This document shows positions 1 to 5,553 of a stretch of 28,656 nucleotides of DNA, piece by piece. The stretch comes from a virus, in the IMG/VR virus record IMGVR_UViG_3300005613_000325, positions 1 to 28,656 of that record. The stretch is one strand, 5' to 3'. How positions within the stretch are numbered: position 1 is the first letter of the stretch; each line of letters opens with the position of its first letter. The notes beneath the pieces were generated by a model, which worked only from the letters and a program-made list of their open reading frames with translations, had not been told where the DNA came from and did not search any database. A program made the translations under genes and the position numbers.

Positions 1-16
1 ACCTGCGGCAAAAAGT

Positions 17-418
17 ATGAACTTTTCTTACCTAATTATTCACACTTGTATCGAATGCGGCCAGAAATATGAAGGCGAATCAAGCTGCCTCTTCTGCGGA
101 GCAAAGGACAGCCACAAGTATCTTCATATTCACGAAACCCAGGAGACCTCTTGTGGCACCTCACGATGTGCCAGCGACTGCCCTCTACAATTCACTGATT
201 ACGCTCACCGCACAAATTACTGTCCCCGTAAAGGCGAAAACCTAACCGAGTCCAATATAACCCTCAACCTTCGCCCCGACCACTTCAAAGACCCTCTTAT
301 GGACGAGGAGACCGAAGACAAGTTCCGCATCCTCAAAGGGGCAGGATATATCACAGCCGACGCTAAAATAAACCTAGAGGTCTCTGGGGCAAAGACAATA
401 AAGATTATTACCCAATAG
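17..418 (+). CDS. Small zinc-ribbon-like protein, start uncertain
   Basis: A 133-residue protein of unknown function. Its N-terminal half carries CxxC pairs (CIEC near residue 11 and CLFC near residue 24) followed by further cysteines (CGTSRC, CPLQ, CPRK), a pattern typical of a small zinc ribbon. The C-terminal half (about residues 78-133) lacks cysteines and looks like an ordinary folded tail. The frame stays open upstream to the window edge and there is no Shine-Dalgarno sequence before the ATG, so the true start may lie outside the window. It is the first of several tiny cysteine-rich genes here. No function can be assigned. Confidence 0.6.
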   Translation: MNFSYLIIHTCIECGQKYEGESSCLFCGAKDSHKYLHIHETQETSCGTSRCASDCPLQFTDYAHRTNYCPRKGENLTESNITLNLRPDHFKDPLMDEETEDKFRILKGAGYITADAKINLEVSGAKTIKIITQ

Positions 419-441
419 CTAAATTACTCACACATAATACT

Positions 442-558
442 ATGATTTACTGCTATCACTATACTGACCCCGTTAAGCTCCTAGTCCACTTCCTTTACGA
501 CCAAACATTTCCACCTAATTATGATTTCTGGAAAGAACTAAATGTCTGTAAAAGATAA
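442..558 (+). CDS. Hypothetical 38-residue protein
   Basis: A short frame starting MIYCYHYTDPVKLL and ending NVCKR before TAA. It fills most of the gap after the preceding gene and is rich in aromatic residues with two cysteines. There is no clear Shine-Dalgarno sequence. It is included because it is the only frame occupying this part of the leftward cluster, but it could be chance. No family recognised. Confidence 0.35.
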   Translation: MIYCYHYTDPVKLLVHFLYDQTFPPNYDFWKELNVCKR

Positions 559-674
559 TATCCTCATATTCGAGATATAAGGGGTCATACGGGCGATGTT
601 AGACTTTCGAGTGTGATTAGACCTTCCTGCCCCCATAAGTGCGGCAGAGAGGCTCTCATACAATCCTATGCACT

Positions 675-692
675 TGTGCAATCAATTTCACA
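675..692. promoter_or_regulatory. Near-palindromic operator candidate, copy 1
   Basis: The sequence TGTGCAATCAATTTCACA is an 18 bp inverted repeat with two mismatched pairs. It ends 8 nt before the ATG at 701, where a Shine-Dalgarno sequence would normally sit. The identical 18-mer recurs at 3093-3110, its reverse complement (17 of 18 bases) at 11066-11082, and a one-base variant at 21681-21697. Dyad symmetry and placement before genes suggest a dimeric DNA-binding protein. Confidence 0.6.
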
Positions 693-700
693 AACCAATT

Positions 701-1333
701 ATGTTTATATTTCCTGACATTTTAATCTGCCGCCATTGTTATAAAGTGGTTGTCAATAGCTATTTAGAGGCGTGCTCCTGCACCAGGGGTGCGGAGAATC
801 ACAACGGCAATCTGCTTATTTCTAGTAGTTTACCTGAGATTGATAAGGGTTTTTTCCAAAATGACCCGGATTGTAATAATTGTCGTGGCCGGGCCTGCCA
901 TTGTGATAGCTTAGATGATTGTAATGTTTGTCCTCAGCGGTCGTGCGTGGCTCAAACCAAGAAGTCGCATTATGGAGATGATACCAGCTATTTCCCCTGT
1001 AACGCAGGCCTTTCGTTGCCCCACTCCCCGGACTACCCTTACTCCCGCACTAAGGATTACATCGCCTACCGCAATGCTTGGTATTATGACGACACCTGGG
1101 GGCAAGGGCACATCAACATACCCTCTAAGTCTAAGGGAGAAGCCTCACTCACTCTGTCCCCAGGCACCCACTCGTCTTACGTGCTTTATGAACCACATTT
1201 AGAGATAGTTCATATCCTCACCAGAAAATCCGTCGATTTTTATATGTCCTATGGAGGTAAGCATCTTGTTTCTCGTGCCGCAACAGCCGACGAGGCTATT
1301 TTTCAGGGCATTTGGGGCCTGACGGTTAAATAA
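701..1333 (+). CDS. Cysteine-rich protein of unknown function
   Basis: A 210-residue protein. Its first half contains many closely spaced cysteines: CRHC near residue 11, CSC, CNNC, CHC, CNVC and single cysteines to about residue 100, likely several zinc sites. The second half has a tyrosine-rich stretch (SPDYPYSRTKDYIAYRNAWYY) and ends in TADEAIFQGIWGLTVK. An earlier in-frame ATG exists at 668, but that start would place the operator-like palindrome at 675-692 inside the gene. By analogy with 3130 and 11089, where the palindrome precedes the gene, I chose the ATG at 701. No Shine-Dalgarno sequence is seen at either start. Confidence 0.6.
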   Translation: MFIFPDILICRHCYKVVVNSYLEACSCTRGAENHNGNLLISSSLPEIDKGFFQNDPDCNNCRGRACHCDSLDDCNVCPQRSCVAQTKKSHYGDDTSYFPCNAGLSLPHSPDYPYSRTKDYIAYRNAWYYDDTWGQGHINIPSKSKGEASLTLSPGTHSSYVLYEPHLEIVHILTRKSVDFYMSYGGKHLVSRAATADEAIFQGIWGLTVK

Positions 1334-1357
1334 TCCCAGAAAATATAATTTTTACCC

Positions 1358-1385
1358 TTGACATTTCCTGGAAGTGTGTTATAAT
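1358..1385 (+). promoter_or_regulatory. Sigma70-type promoter, perfect boxes
   Basis: The -35 box TTGACA (1358-1363) and -10 box TATAAT (1380-1385) are both perfect, with 16 bp spacing and an extended -10 TG. Transcription would start near 1391-1393, reading into the small-gene operon beginning at 1413. This rules out the in-frame ATG at 1374, which lies between the two boxes. Confidence 0.88.
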
Positions 1386-1412
1386 GGGGGCAAGCCAATA
1401 GAAAACAAACCT

Positions 1413-1616
1413 ATGAGTTATCTTAAACAACACTTAGACGCGTTTATAGAGATAGAAGCAAGAGCCTCTATTGCGATAGATGAGGACCCTAAACATAAAA
1501 CATGCTCTATTAGCAACATAACGTTTAAGGATTATGTGGCGGCGTATGGGGCAGGAGAGGGTGAGATAGAAGAATGGAAAGGACTACTAGTAGATGAAGA
1601 TAATCAAAAAGATTAA
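1413..1616 (+). CDS. Hypothetical 67-residue acidic protein
   Basis: A small acidic protein beginning MSYLKQHLDAFIEIEARAS. It is the first gene after the promoter at 1358-1385. The start was set to the first in-frame ATG downstream of the predicted transcription start; the earlier in-frame ATG at 1374 lies within the promoter. Its end overlaps the next small gene by 23 nt in another frame, which suggests translational coupling. No motif was recognised; a cysteine sits mid-protein in KHKTCSISNITF. Function unknown. Confidence 0.6.
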   Translation: MSYLKQHLDAFIEIEARASIAIDEDPKHKTCSISNITFKDYVAAYGAGEGEIEEWKGLLVDEDNQKD

Positions 1617-1761
1617 TGATGGTGGCACACCTCCTGCCAAAAGCTGTACAATATGCGGCAGGGCAGTTTATGGGGAGCTACACGAAATATCACTCAAAGA
1701 ACGTTTATGCGAGAAGTGTTACACAATCCACCTAGAAGGGCAATATGATAGAGCAGAATGA
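1594..1761 (+). CDS. Tiny zinc-ribbon protein, 55 residues
   Basis: A 55-residue frame with two CxxC pairs: SCTICGR near residues 20-25 and LCEKCY near residues 40-45, about 17 residues apart, as in minimal zinc ribbons. It overlaps the upstream gene by 23 nt and the downstream metallopeptidase-like gene by 17 nt, so it sits inside a tightly coupled operon. AAGGA lies about 12 nt before the ATG. One copy of the TGCGGCA heptamer encodes its Cys-Gly. Function unknown; a small nucleic-acid-binding or protein-binding adaptor would fit the fold. Confidence 0.6.
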   Translation: MKIIKKINDGGTPPAKSCTICGRAVYGELHEISLKERLCEKCYTIHLEGQYDRAE

Positions 1762-2260
1762 TGACATTTCCTCAGATGGTGTGGTAGAGCCCCTTTGTGA
1801 GATAGGGGCACTAGGTGCAAACGCCTACGTGTATTTCTGCACCCCAGAGGAGTTTAGGGCCGTATGTGCGGAAGAAGTAGATTTATGCGATGATAAGCTG
1901 GCTAGAGGGGGCGTGATAGATAAAGCAATGGCAGCCAGTAGTGCCTGTATTGCTTGTAGTGGCCTCCATGTTCCAATGTTGGATATTATCTGGGTAAACT
2001 CACTTGACGAGGGCTATGCGTTTACTTTCGTACATGAGTTGGTACATTTTTGGCTTCATTGGCTGGACGTGGACCATGAAGCGGAGATTACTTATGATAT
2101 TTCAGAGATTGCGGCACGGGGGATGGAGCAATCTATGTTTAAAATTAATGAATCTCTTCCCCCGGATAAGAGGCCATTTAGGGTGTTTGATGAGCCTGCG
2201 GCAGATGAACAAAAGCCCGCAGCCGTAAAACGTTTAGAAGAACTTAACTTAGGAGAGTAG
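1745..2260 (+). CDS. Putative zinc metallopeptidase with HExxH motif
   Basis: A 171-residue protein with a clear HELVH motif at residues 97-101 inside a hydrophobic helix (AFTFVHELVHFWLHW), the zinc and catalytic signature of zincin-type metallopeptidases. Acidic residues follow at about 108-114 and 118-121 and could supply the third ligand. The setting resembles ImmA/IrrE-like or other small phage peptidases, but the rest of the sequence does not let me choose a family. It lies in the operon behind the 1358 promoter. An ImmA-like role, cleaving a repressor, is possible but is only inferred from the motif. Confidence 0.55.
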   Translation: MIEQNDDISSDGVVEPLCEIGALGANAYVYFCTPEEFRAVCAEEVDLCDDKLARGGVIDKAMAASSACIACSGLHVPMLDIIWVNSLDEGYAFTFVHELVHFWLHWLDVDHEAEITYDISEIAARGMEQSMFKINESLPPDKRPFRVFDEPAADEQKPAAVKRLEELNLGE

Positions 2261-2261
2261 A

Positions 2262-2468
2262 ATGAAAGAGATTACTTGGGAATTTAAGGGAGACGTGGAA
2301 ACGGTAGTTATGGATAATGATGGTTGGTACTCGTTATGCGAAGGGTATTTAGAGCCCGAGAAGATTCTAGCGGACGAGGAGCAAATAAAGAAGGTTCTTG
2401 AGGCTAGAGATACGCTGGAGAGCTTTTTCGGAGCATTGGAAGACCAGGACTTTTATGAAGAGTGTTAA
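2262..2468 (+). CDS. Hypothetical 68-residue acidic protein
   Basis: A small, strongly acidic protein beginning MKEITWEFKGDVETVVMDNDGWY and ending in EDQDFYEEC. The ATG follows the previous stop by one nucleotide, and TTAGGAGAG before it is a good Shine-Dalgarno sequence, so it is translated as part of the same operon. High negative charge, small size and helix-like spacing in the second half are common in phage host-takeover proteins, but nothing specific was recognised. Confidence 0.6.
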   Translation: MKEITWEFKGDVETVVMDNDGWYSLCEGYLEPEKILADEEQIKKVLEARDTLESFFGALEDQDFYEEC

Positions 2469-2540
2469 GTGATTATCTAGCTGGTTGGTTAGCGAAGTGG
2501 ACGAACGAGGCGGAAAATTTAAATGGGGAATTTGTGAGAA

Positions 2541-2738
2541 ATGTTGTTTTTTGGTACATGGACACCAGGAGGAATTAGTTTAGCTTTATTCGCATTAGGT
2601 GTTTCGGTTTTCCTATTCCACCTATTTCGCATATTTGCTATACAGGATGGGACCCAGCAGAGGAGGAATTTAAAGATGGATGACGGAGGATGGTTATTGT
2701 TAGTAGCGATTATTTATTTTAGCCTTTTTGCAGACTAG
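2541..2738 (+). CDS. Small membrane protein
   Basis: A 65-residue protein with two hydrophobic segments: about residues 10-33 (GISLALFALGVSVFLFHLF) and 49-63 (GWLLLVAIIYFSLF), joined by a polar loop with QDGTQQRRNLKMDDG. Most likely an inner-membrane protein with two spans. Its TAG stop shares its last base with the first base of the tRNA-Ile gene. Function unknown. Confidence 0.5.
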   Translation: MLFFGTWTPGGISLALFALGVSVFLFHLFRIFAIQDGTQQRRNLKMDDGGWLLLVAIIYFSLFAD

Positions 2739-2811
2739 CTTCAGTAACTCAGTTGGTTAGAGTGGGGGTCTTATATGCCCCTGGTCGGAGGTTCGAGTCC
2801 TCCCTGAAGTA
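2738..2811 (+). tRNA. tRNA-Ile (anticodon TAT)
   Basis: A full cloverleaf can be drawn. Acceptor GCTTCAG pairs with CTGAAGT; D stem ACTC/GAGT; anticodon stem GGGGT/GCCCC with loop CTTATAT; T stem GGAGG/CCTCC with loop TTCGAGT; discriminator A. The TAT anticodon reads AUA, a codon often rare in hosts but used in these genes. No CCA is encoded. Confidence 0.85.
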
Positions 2812-2816
2812 TTTTT

Positions 2817-2936
2817 GGGGGCGTAGTTTAACGGTAGAATTCTGCCGCAACGCGGCAGGGAATTGAGGTGTTGATAAGCACCAGATGTTCCCGGCAAGCT
2901 GTGGCGGAGGTCCTGGTTCAAATCCTGGCACCCCCG
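2817..2936 (+). tRNA. Abnormal tRNA-like gene, about 120 nt, Gly-like 5' half
   Basis: The 5' end (GGGGGCG, then TA, a D-arm containing GTTTAACGGTAGAAT and a CTGCC stem) closely resembles bacterial tRNA-Gly. The 3' end has a TTCAAAT T-loop and a CACCCCC acceptor strand. The anticodon stem CTGCC/GGCAG closes a loop GCAACGC that has C rather than T at position 33, giving no sensible anticodon. About 50 extra nucleotides follow, able to fold as nested stems GGGAA/TTCCC and GGTGT/GCACC. The acceptor has a C-A mismatch and the T stem a T-T mismatch. It may be a decayed tRNA, one with an insertion, or an RNA with another role. Confidence 0.5.
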
Positions 2937-2945
2937 TTTATTTAA

Positions 2946-3018
2946 GCTATCCTAGCTCAACTGGCAGAGCAGGCGGCTGTTAACCGCCAGGTTGCAGGTT
3001 CGAGTCCTGCGGGCAGTG
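2946..3018 (+). tRNA. tRNA-Asn (anticodon GTT)
   Basis: Cloverleaf with D stem GCTC/GAGC, anticodon stem GGCGG/CCGCC closing loop CTGTTAA, T stem GCAGG/CCTGC with loop TTCGAGT, and discriminator G as is usual for tRNA-Asn. The acceptor GCTATCC/GGGCAGT contains one A-C mismatch and two wobble pairs, so it is weaker than a typical bacterial gene. No CCA is encoded. Confidence 0.8.
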
Positions 3019-3023
3019 TTTTG

Positions 3024-3088
3024 GGGGTTGTTAAAGTGCAAAACAGCGGACTGATAATCCGCGGGCCGCAAGATAGCGGCTGACCCCT
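3024..3088 (+). tRNA. Reduced tRNA-Ile(GAT)-like gene, 65 nt
   Basis: The anticodon arm GCGGA-CTGATAA-TCCGC is exactly that of tRNA-Ile(GAT). The acceptor GGGGTTG pairs with TGACCCC using wobble pairs. The remaining arms are abnormal: the D-arm region has no convincing stem or GG, the variable region is about 2 nt, and the T arm is GCCGC-AAGATA-GCGGC, without the TTC loop. It resembles the minimal tRNAs of mitochondria. It could be a degraded gene or a specialised tRNA mimic. Confidence 0.45.
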
Positions 3089-3092
3089 GTTT

Positions 3093-3110
3093 TGTGCAAT
3101 CAATTTCACA
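3093..3110. promoter_or_regulatory. Near-palindromic operator candidate, copy 2
   Basis: An exact second copy of TGTGCAATCAATTTCACA, 19 nt before the ATG at 3130 and right after the tRNA cluster. An AT-rich stretch (CTATTATATTTATC) lies between the element and the gene and could hold a -10 box. Confidence 0.6.
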
Positions 3111-3129
3111 CTTATCTATTATATTTATC

Positions 3130-3636
3130 ATGCCCCCAACTACCTCTATATTAGACAATTACCTTGAAGAGCTGGAAACCCAGCAGTCTCGTATGCAATC
3201 TATCCGGCAAGAATTTATGGATAAATGGTATGCGTTGCGAGACGTCCCATTAACTGGACTTATGTCCAAACATAGGGTTTACTGCCCAATGCGTGAGGAC
3301 ATAGACGGATTTTTATCTAAAAGGTATCCGCCAGCATATGATGATCTTTGTGTTCGCCAAGACAGGGGACTTGTCTGGGAAAAAACCGAGTTTGGTTACC
3401 AGAACCCTCACTCCGAAAAGTTAATTTATATCCCATTGGGACCTATGACAGCGAAGATGCTGATAGGTTTACAGGACTGGCTTCTTCAAAATGCCAGCAT
3501 TGTGTTATTTGATATTTTACGTGATTGCGGCAACCCAGCCTCTCTCGATTCGTGCGAGGCGATAGCCGATGCGGCAGACGCAGAATGGCGACACATAAGA
3601 GGATTAAAATCTAAAGTGGAGGGCTACTTCAAGTGA
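3130..3636 (+). CDS. Hypothetical 168-residue protein
   Basis: A soluble protein beginning MPPTTSILDNYLEELE with no recognised domain. The N-terminal 35 residues are helical and charged, and the C-terminal part (from IADAADAEWRHIRGLK) is also helical. The frame extends upstream to a GTG at 3094, but that GTG lies inside the operator-like palindrome, so the ATG at 3130 was chosen. No Shine-Dalgarno sequence precedes either start. The gene overlaps the next by GTGA, so the two are probably coupled. Two TGCGGCA heptamers fall near its 3' end, in two different frames (Cys-Gly and Ala-Ala). Confidence 0.6.
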   Translation: MPPTTSILDNYLEELETQQSRMQSIRQEFMDKWYALRDVPLTGLMSKHRVYCPMREDIDGFLSKRYPPAYDDLCVRQDRGLVWEKTEFGYQNPHSEKLIYIPLGPMTAKMLIGLQDWLLQNASIVLFDILRDCGNPASLDSCEAIADAADAEWRHIRGLKSKVEGYFK

Positions 3637-3857
3637 CACCAACAATCGACTTTTCCGACCATCCCGACACCCAGAATACTCCCAAAAGCGGGGCACTGAT
3701 GTTTTGCGGCAAGGCATTTGTTATCTCGATGATAGCAGGAGTCCTCCCCCTGGGGGCAGAATACCCAGTGAGGGTAGCTTGTATGTTCTGGGGGGCAGTA
3801 GCATATACAGCAGTAACAAAAGCACTAGATTATCTTCTAACAGAGCACGAGGAATAA
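3633..3857 (+). CDS. Small membrane protein
   Basis: A 74-residue protein starting at GTG, overlapping the upstream stop by four bases (GTGA). After a polar N terminus it has two hydrophobic stretches, about residues 21-40 (GALMFCGKAFVISMIAGVLPL) and 46-66 (VRVACMFWGAVAYTAVTKAL), then an acidic tail LLTEHEE. Likely an integral membrane protein with two spans. Such small two-span proteins occur among phage holins and superinfection-exclusion proteins, but no lysin is nearby to support holin. Function unknown. Confidence 0.55.
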   Translation: MTPTIDFSDHPDTQNTPKSGALMFCGKAFVISMIAGVLPLGAEYPVRVACMFWGAVAYTAVTKALDYLLTEHEE

Positions 3858-3858
3858 G

Positions 3859-3945
3859 ATGGGACGAATTGATTTTTATGATGGTTGGGGGGCGAGATGT
3901 GAAGCTTTATCTAAAGAACTAAAAGAATTAAAGAAGGAACAGTAA
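3859..3945 (+). CDS. Possible 28-residue peptide
   Basis: A short frame beginning MGRIDFYDGWGARCEA and ending with lysine/glutamate repeats. It has a good Shine-Dalgarno sequence (GAGGAATAAG) and exactly fills the gap between two small membrane protein genes; its TAA directly abuts the next ATG. The fit inside the operon is the main support. Confidence 0.45.
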   Translation: MGRIDFYDGWGARCEALSKELKELKKEQ

Positions 3946-4137
3946 ATGGAAATTGCACTTATTATTGTCGGGCTATTGGTTATTTATCGGGAGTTTACTT
4001 GGAGGCGGGCATATCATGCGTTAGAGCAAGAATACCATGACGGAATACTCACGCTATTTGCCAATATCCCCAAACTTTACGAGCAATATACAAAATATCG
4101 CGAGGAATCTCTAGAAAATGAGACCACCCCCCCTTGA
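3946..4137 (+). CDS. Small single-span membrane protein
   Basis: A 63-residue protein with one N-terminal hydrophobic segment (residues 1-15, MEIALIIVGLLVIYR) and a charged, helical cytoplasmic or periplasmic tail. AAGAAGGAACAGTAA directly before the ATG supplies the Shine-Dalgarno sequence. Its last codons overlap the -35 box of the next promoter. The layout resembles Rz-like or other small tail-anchored phage proteins, but no spanin partner is seen. Function unknown. Confidence 0.55.
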   Translation: MEIALIIVGLLVIYREFTWRRAYHALEQEYHDGILTLFANIPKLYEQYTKYREESLENETTPP

Positions 4138-4162
4138 ACAAAGAGCAGAAATATGCTATAAT
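4134..4162 (+). promoter_or_regulatory. Sigma70-type promoter
   Basis: -35 TTGAAC (4134-4139), 17 bp spacer and a perfect -10 TATAAT (4157-4162) with extended TG. Transcription would begin near 4169 and read into the lysine-rich gene at 4204. A run of eight or more C residues sits directly before the -35 box, a feature partly shared with the other two promoters. Confidence 0.82.
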
Positions 4163-4203
4163 GCTTTCTTTCAAGTTTATACTTAACTCCAAGGAGGGAC
4201 TAT

Positions 4204-4596
4204 ATGGCGAAGAAACGAGCCAAGAGGGCCAAGAAATCTACGAAGAAATCACCTATTTCTAATAAGTCTCCTTTGTCTGATGGGGCAGAGATTGTATCTA
4301 AAGTAATTGATGAGGTATCTGATGAGGACCTCGAACAGAGCTATTCTACGGAGAAATCTGTTGAGAAGCCAGCTATTCGTAGGGTTCAGGCCCCAAAACC
4401 TGCGGCAGCGGAGCAAGTAGACGAGGGCGTGGAGCTGGTTGTTAACCAGCAAGCAGCGTCTATTAAGCGGGTTCGACATAGAAACTATTTGAAGAATCCA
4501 GAGACACATAAGCGGGCAGATAAGTGCGGCGGGAGTAAAACATCTCCCAATCCAGTAAAAGAGGCGGACAAGTTGAAGAAATTGGGATTGAAATAA
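4204..4596 (+). CDS. Lysine-rich basic protein
   Basis: A 130-residue protein with a strongly basic N terminus (MAKKRAKRAKKSTKKS), an acidic middle (about residues 27-50, DGAEIVSKVIDEVSDEDLEQ), and a basic C-terminal third including RVRHRNYLKNPETHKRADK. An excellent Shine-Dalgarno sequence AAGGAGGGAC and its own promoter suggest strong expression. Composition suggests a nucleic-acid-binding protein, perhaps histone-like or chromatin-like, but no known family is recognised and the low complexity limits inference. It is followed by hairpins at 4601-4659. Confidence 0.6.
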   Translation: MAKKRAKRAKKSTKKSPISNKSPLSDGAEIVSKVIDEVSDEDLEQSYSTEKSVEKPAIRRVQAPKPAAAEQVDEGVELVVNQQAASIKRVRHRNYLKNPETHKRADKCGGSKTSPNPVKEADKLKKLGLK

Positions 4597-4768
4597 ACTT
4601 GGACCCACTAGGTGGGCCCCGCGAGTTTTGGCGGACCTAGCGATAATAAAAACCGCCAATTTAATACACAGGAGTATGGCGAAGAGGGAGCGGTGATGCA
4701 AGAGGCGAGGCGGGCGGTTGACCGCAATCTCGAAAGAATGTTGACAGGCACGCTGAATGGATAAGCAG
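4597..4768 (+). other. Intergenic stretch with two hairpins
   Basis: After the lysine-rich gene there are two inverted repeats: CCCAC-TAG-GTGGG (4604-4616, extended by outer G-C pairs) and TTGGCGG/CCGCCAA (4628-4634 with 4653-4659, 18 nt loop). Neither is followed by a long T run, so termination is uncertain. A very short frame at 4696-4764, with its start overlapping an upstream TGA, could encode a 22-residue peptide but has little support. Confidence 0.4.
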
Positions 4769-4879
4769 ATGAGCAAAAGAATACAACGAAAATCCGCCTG
4801 GAAATACAACATCGGTGAAGACAAACCCGGCAACGCAGTGTGCGTGACCGAAGGAACGCCGTGGGCCCGCTTTAATTAA
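4769..4879 (+). pseudogene. Short frame resembling the N terminus of DUF4326 proteins
   Basis: The 36-residue frame begins MSKRIQRKSAWKYNIGEDKPG and contains NAVCVTEGTPW. Phage DUF4326 proteins often open with KRIQRKR, a nearby W and P, and NTVYVGRPTKWGNPF, so the resemblance covers the whole short frame. It then stops. The adjoining frame to 5123 contains HRGILGEIGNG, which resembles the usual ending (CHADVLLEIAN) of that family. This suggests one gene broken by a frameshift, or chance similarity. I recalled the family pattern from memory and did not align it. Confidence 0.3.
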
Positions 4880-4931
4880 TAGTAAGAACATCCCTTGGAA
4901 TCTCAATGAGTTTGCGGCAGATTGGCCGAGG

Positions 4932-5123
4932 ATGTCAGACGAGGAAAGAGAACTGACGGCTAGGGCTTATTTAGCTGAAAGGGCATCTATCTTGGATTGC
5001 TATGAAGAAGGTCTTCCAAGATACCTCAAGGATTGCGGCAGGAATCTCCGAAAACTAGAGGACGAGAAAGAGCATAGAAAAACGCACAGGGGAATCTTGG
5101 GAGAAATCGGAAATGGTCGCTGA
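4932..5123 (+). CDS. Hypothetical 63-residue protein, possibly a gene fragment
   Basis: Highly charged helical protein beginning MSDEERELTARAYLAERAS. The frame is open upstream for at least 20 codons (through NLNEFAADWPR, which contains one TGCGGCA heptamer) and there is only GAGG immediately before the ATG, so the real start could be earlier or the protein could be the distal part of a broken gene starting at 4769. It contains DCGRNLRKLE encoded across another heptamer copy. Function unknown. Confidence 0.45.
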   Translation: MSDEERELTARAYLAERASILDCYEEGLPRYLKDCGRNLRKLEDEKEHRKTHRGILGEIGNGR

Positions 5124-5141
5124 TGACGCGAAAGACCAATA

Positions 5142-5408
5142 ATGACTTGTGATTTTAAACCTGATTATCGAGTTATTCCAGGGGCGACACTTTTAGAGGT
5201 GATGCAACACGGCCATTTCTCAGTAAGAGTCCTTTCCTGGATAACTAAAATCTCAGAAGAATACATTATGGGCATTCTCAAGGGAGATGAAAATATAACA
5301 GAAGAGATTGCGGCAAGACTAGAATTTGCTACTAAAGTCCCTAAGTGCATATGGTTTAACTTACAGAAGAACTTCGACGAACGAGATGGGGCGAAGATTA
5401 TCAAATAA
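5142..5408 (+). CDS. HigA-like helix-turn-helix antitoxin/regulator, without toxin
   Basis: An 88-residue protein that follows the HigA pattern. It has PGATLLEVMQ near residue 13 (compare PGEILLEEFL), a helix-turn-helix at about residues 27-50 ending in GILKGDENITEEIAARL, and the typical finish VPKCIWFNLQKNFDE. HigA proteins bind DNA as dimers and neutralise the HigB RNase. No HigB-like gene flanks it, so it may be a solitary phage regulator or a counter-defence antitoxin. It might also bind the dispersed palindromes, but no evidence links them. It directly precedes the structured stretch and terminator at 5409-5524. Confidence 0.7.
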   Translation: MTCDFKPDYRVIPGATLLEVMQHGHFSVRVLSWITKISEEYIMGILKGDENITEEIAARLEFATKVPKCIWFNLQKNFDERDGAKIIK

Positions 5409-5553
5409 ACGTCTAGGCGAACGTCATCGACCTTGAGGGTGAAAGCCCAACAGGATTTCCTACCAGTGGTAGTGGAACTTGCCGAGGCCTCCGCAGAGCC
5501 AGTTTATCAAATCTGCGGTTTTTATTATTACTTTAATCACAGGAAGTGATTAT
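5409..5553 (+). other. Structured non-coding stretch before the terminase genes
   Basis: No convincing gene here. It contains GGGTGAAAGCCC (5437-5448), a compact hairpin CTACC-AGT-GGTAG embedded in TTCC/GGAA-type flanks (about 5456-5476) and finally the terminator at 5491. The sequence looks more GC-rich and folded than the surrounding genes. It could be a leader, an attenuator for terS/terL, or a small RNA ending at the terminator. No known RNA family was recognised. Confidence 0.4.
5491..5524 (+). terminator. Rho-independent terminator
   Basis: A perfect 7 bp stem CCGCAGA (5491-5497) / TCTGCGG (5512-5518), a 14 nt loop, then TTTTTATTATTA. It separates the small-gene region from the terminase genes. 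Confidence 0.7.

Noticed and set aside
560-667. tRNA-like stretch with TTCGAG and GGGG/CCCC
   Set aside because: No acceptor, D or T arm could be paired around it.
675-692. Vector-derived lac leader (similar to AATTTCACACAGGA)
   Set aside because: The match is only partial and the same element recurs three more times in phage context, one copy inverted and one with a base change.
2749-3158. Minus-strand frames over the tRNA cluster starting MPGFEPG and MSNIEVV
   Set aside because: These are the well-known false genes read from the antisense strand of tRNAs.
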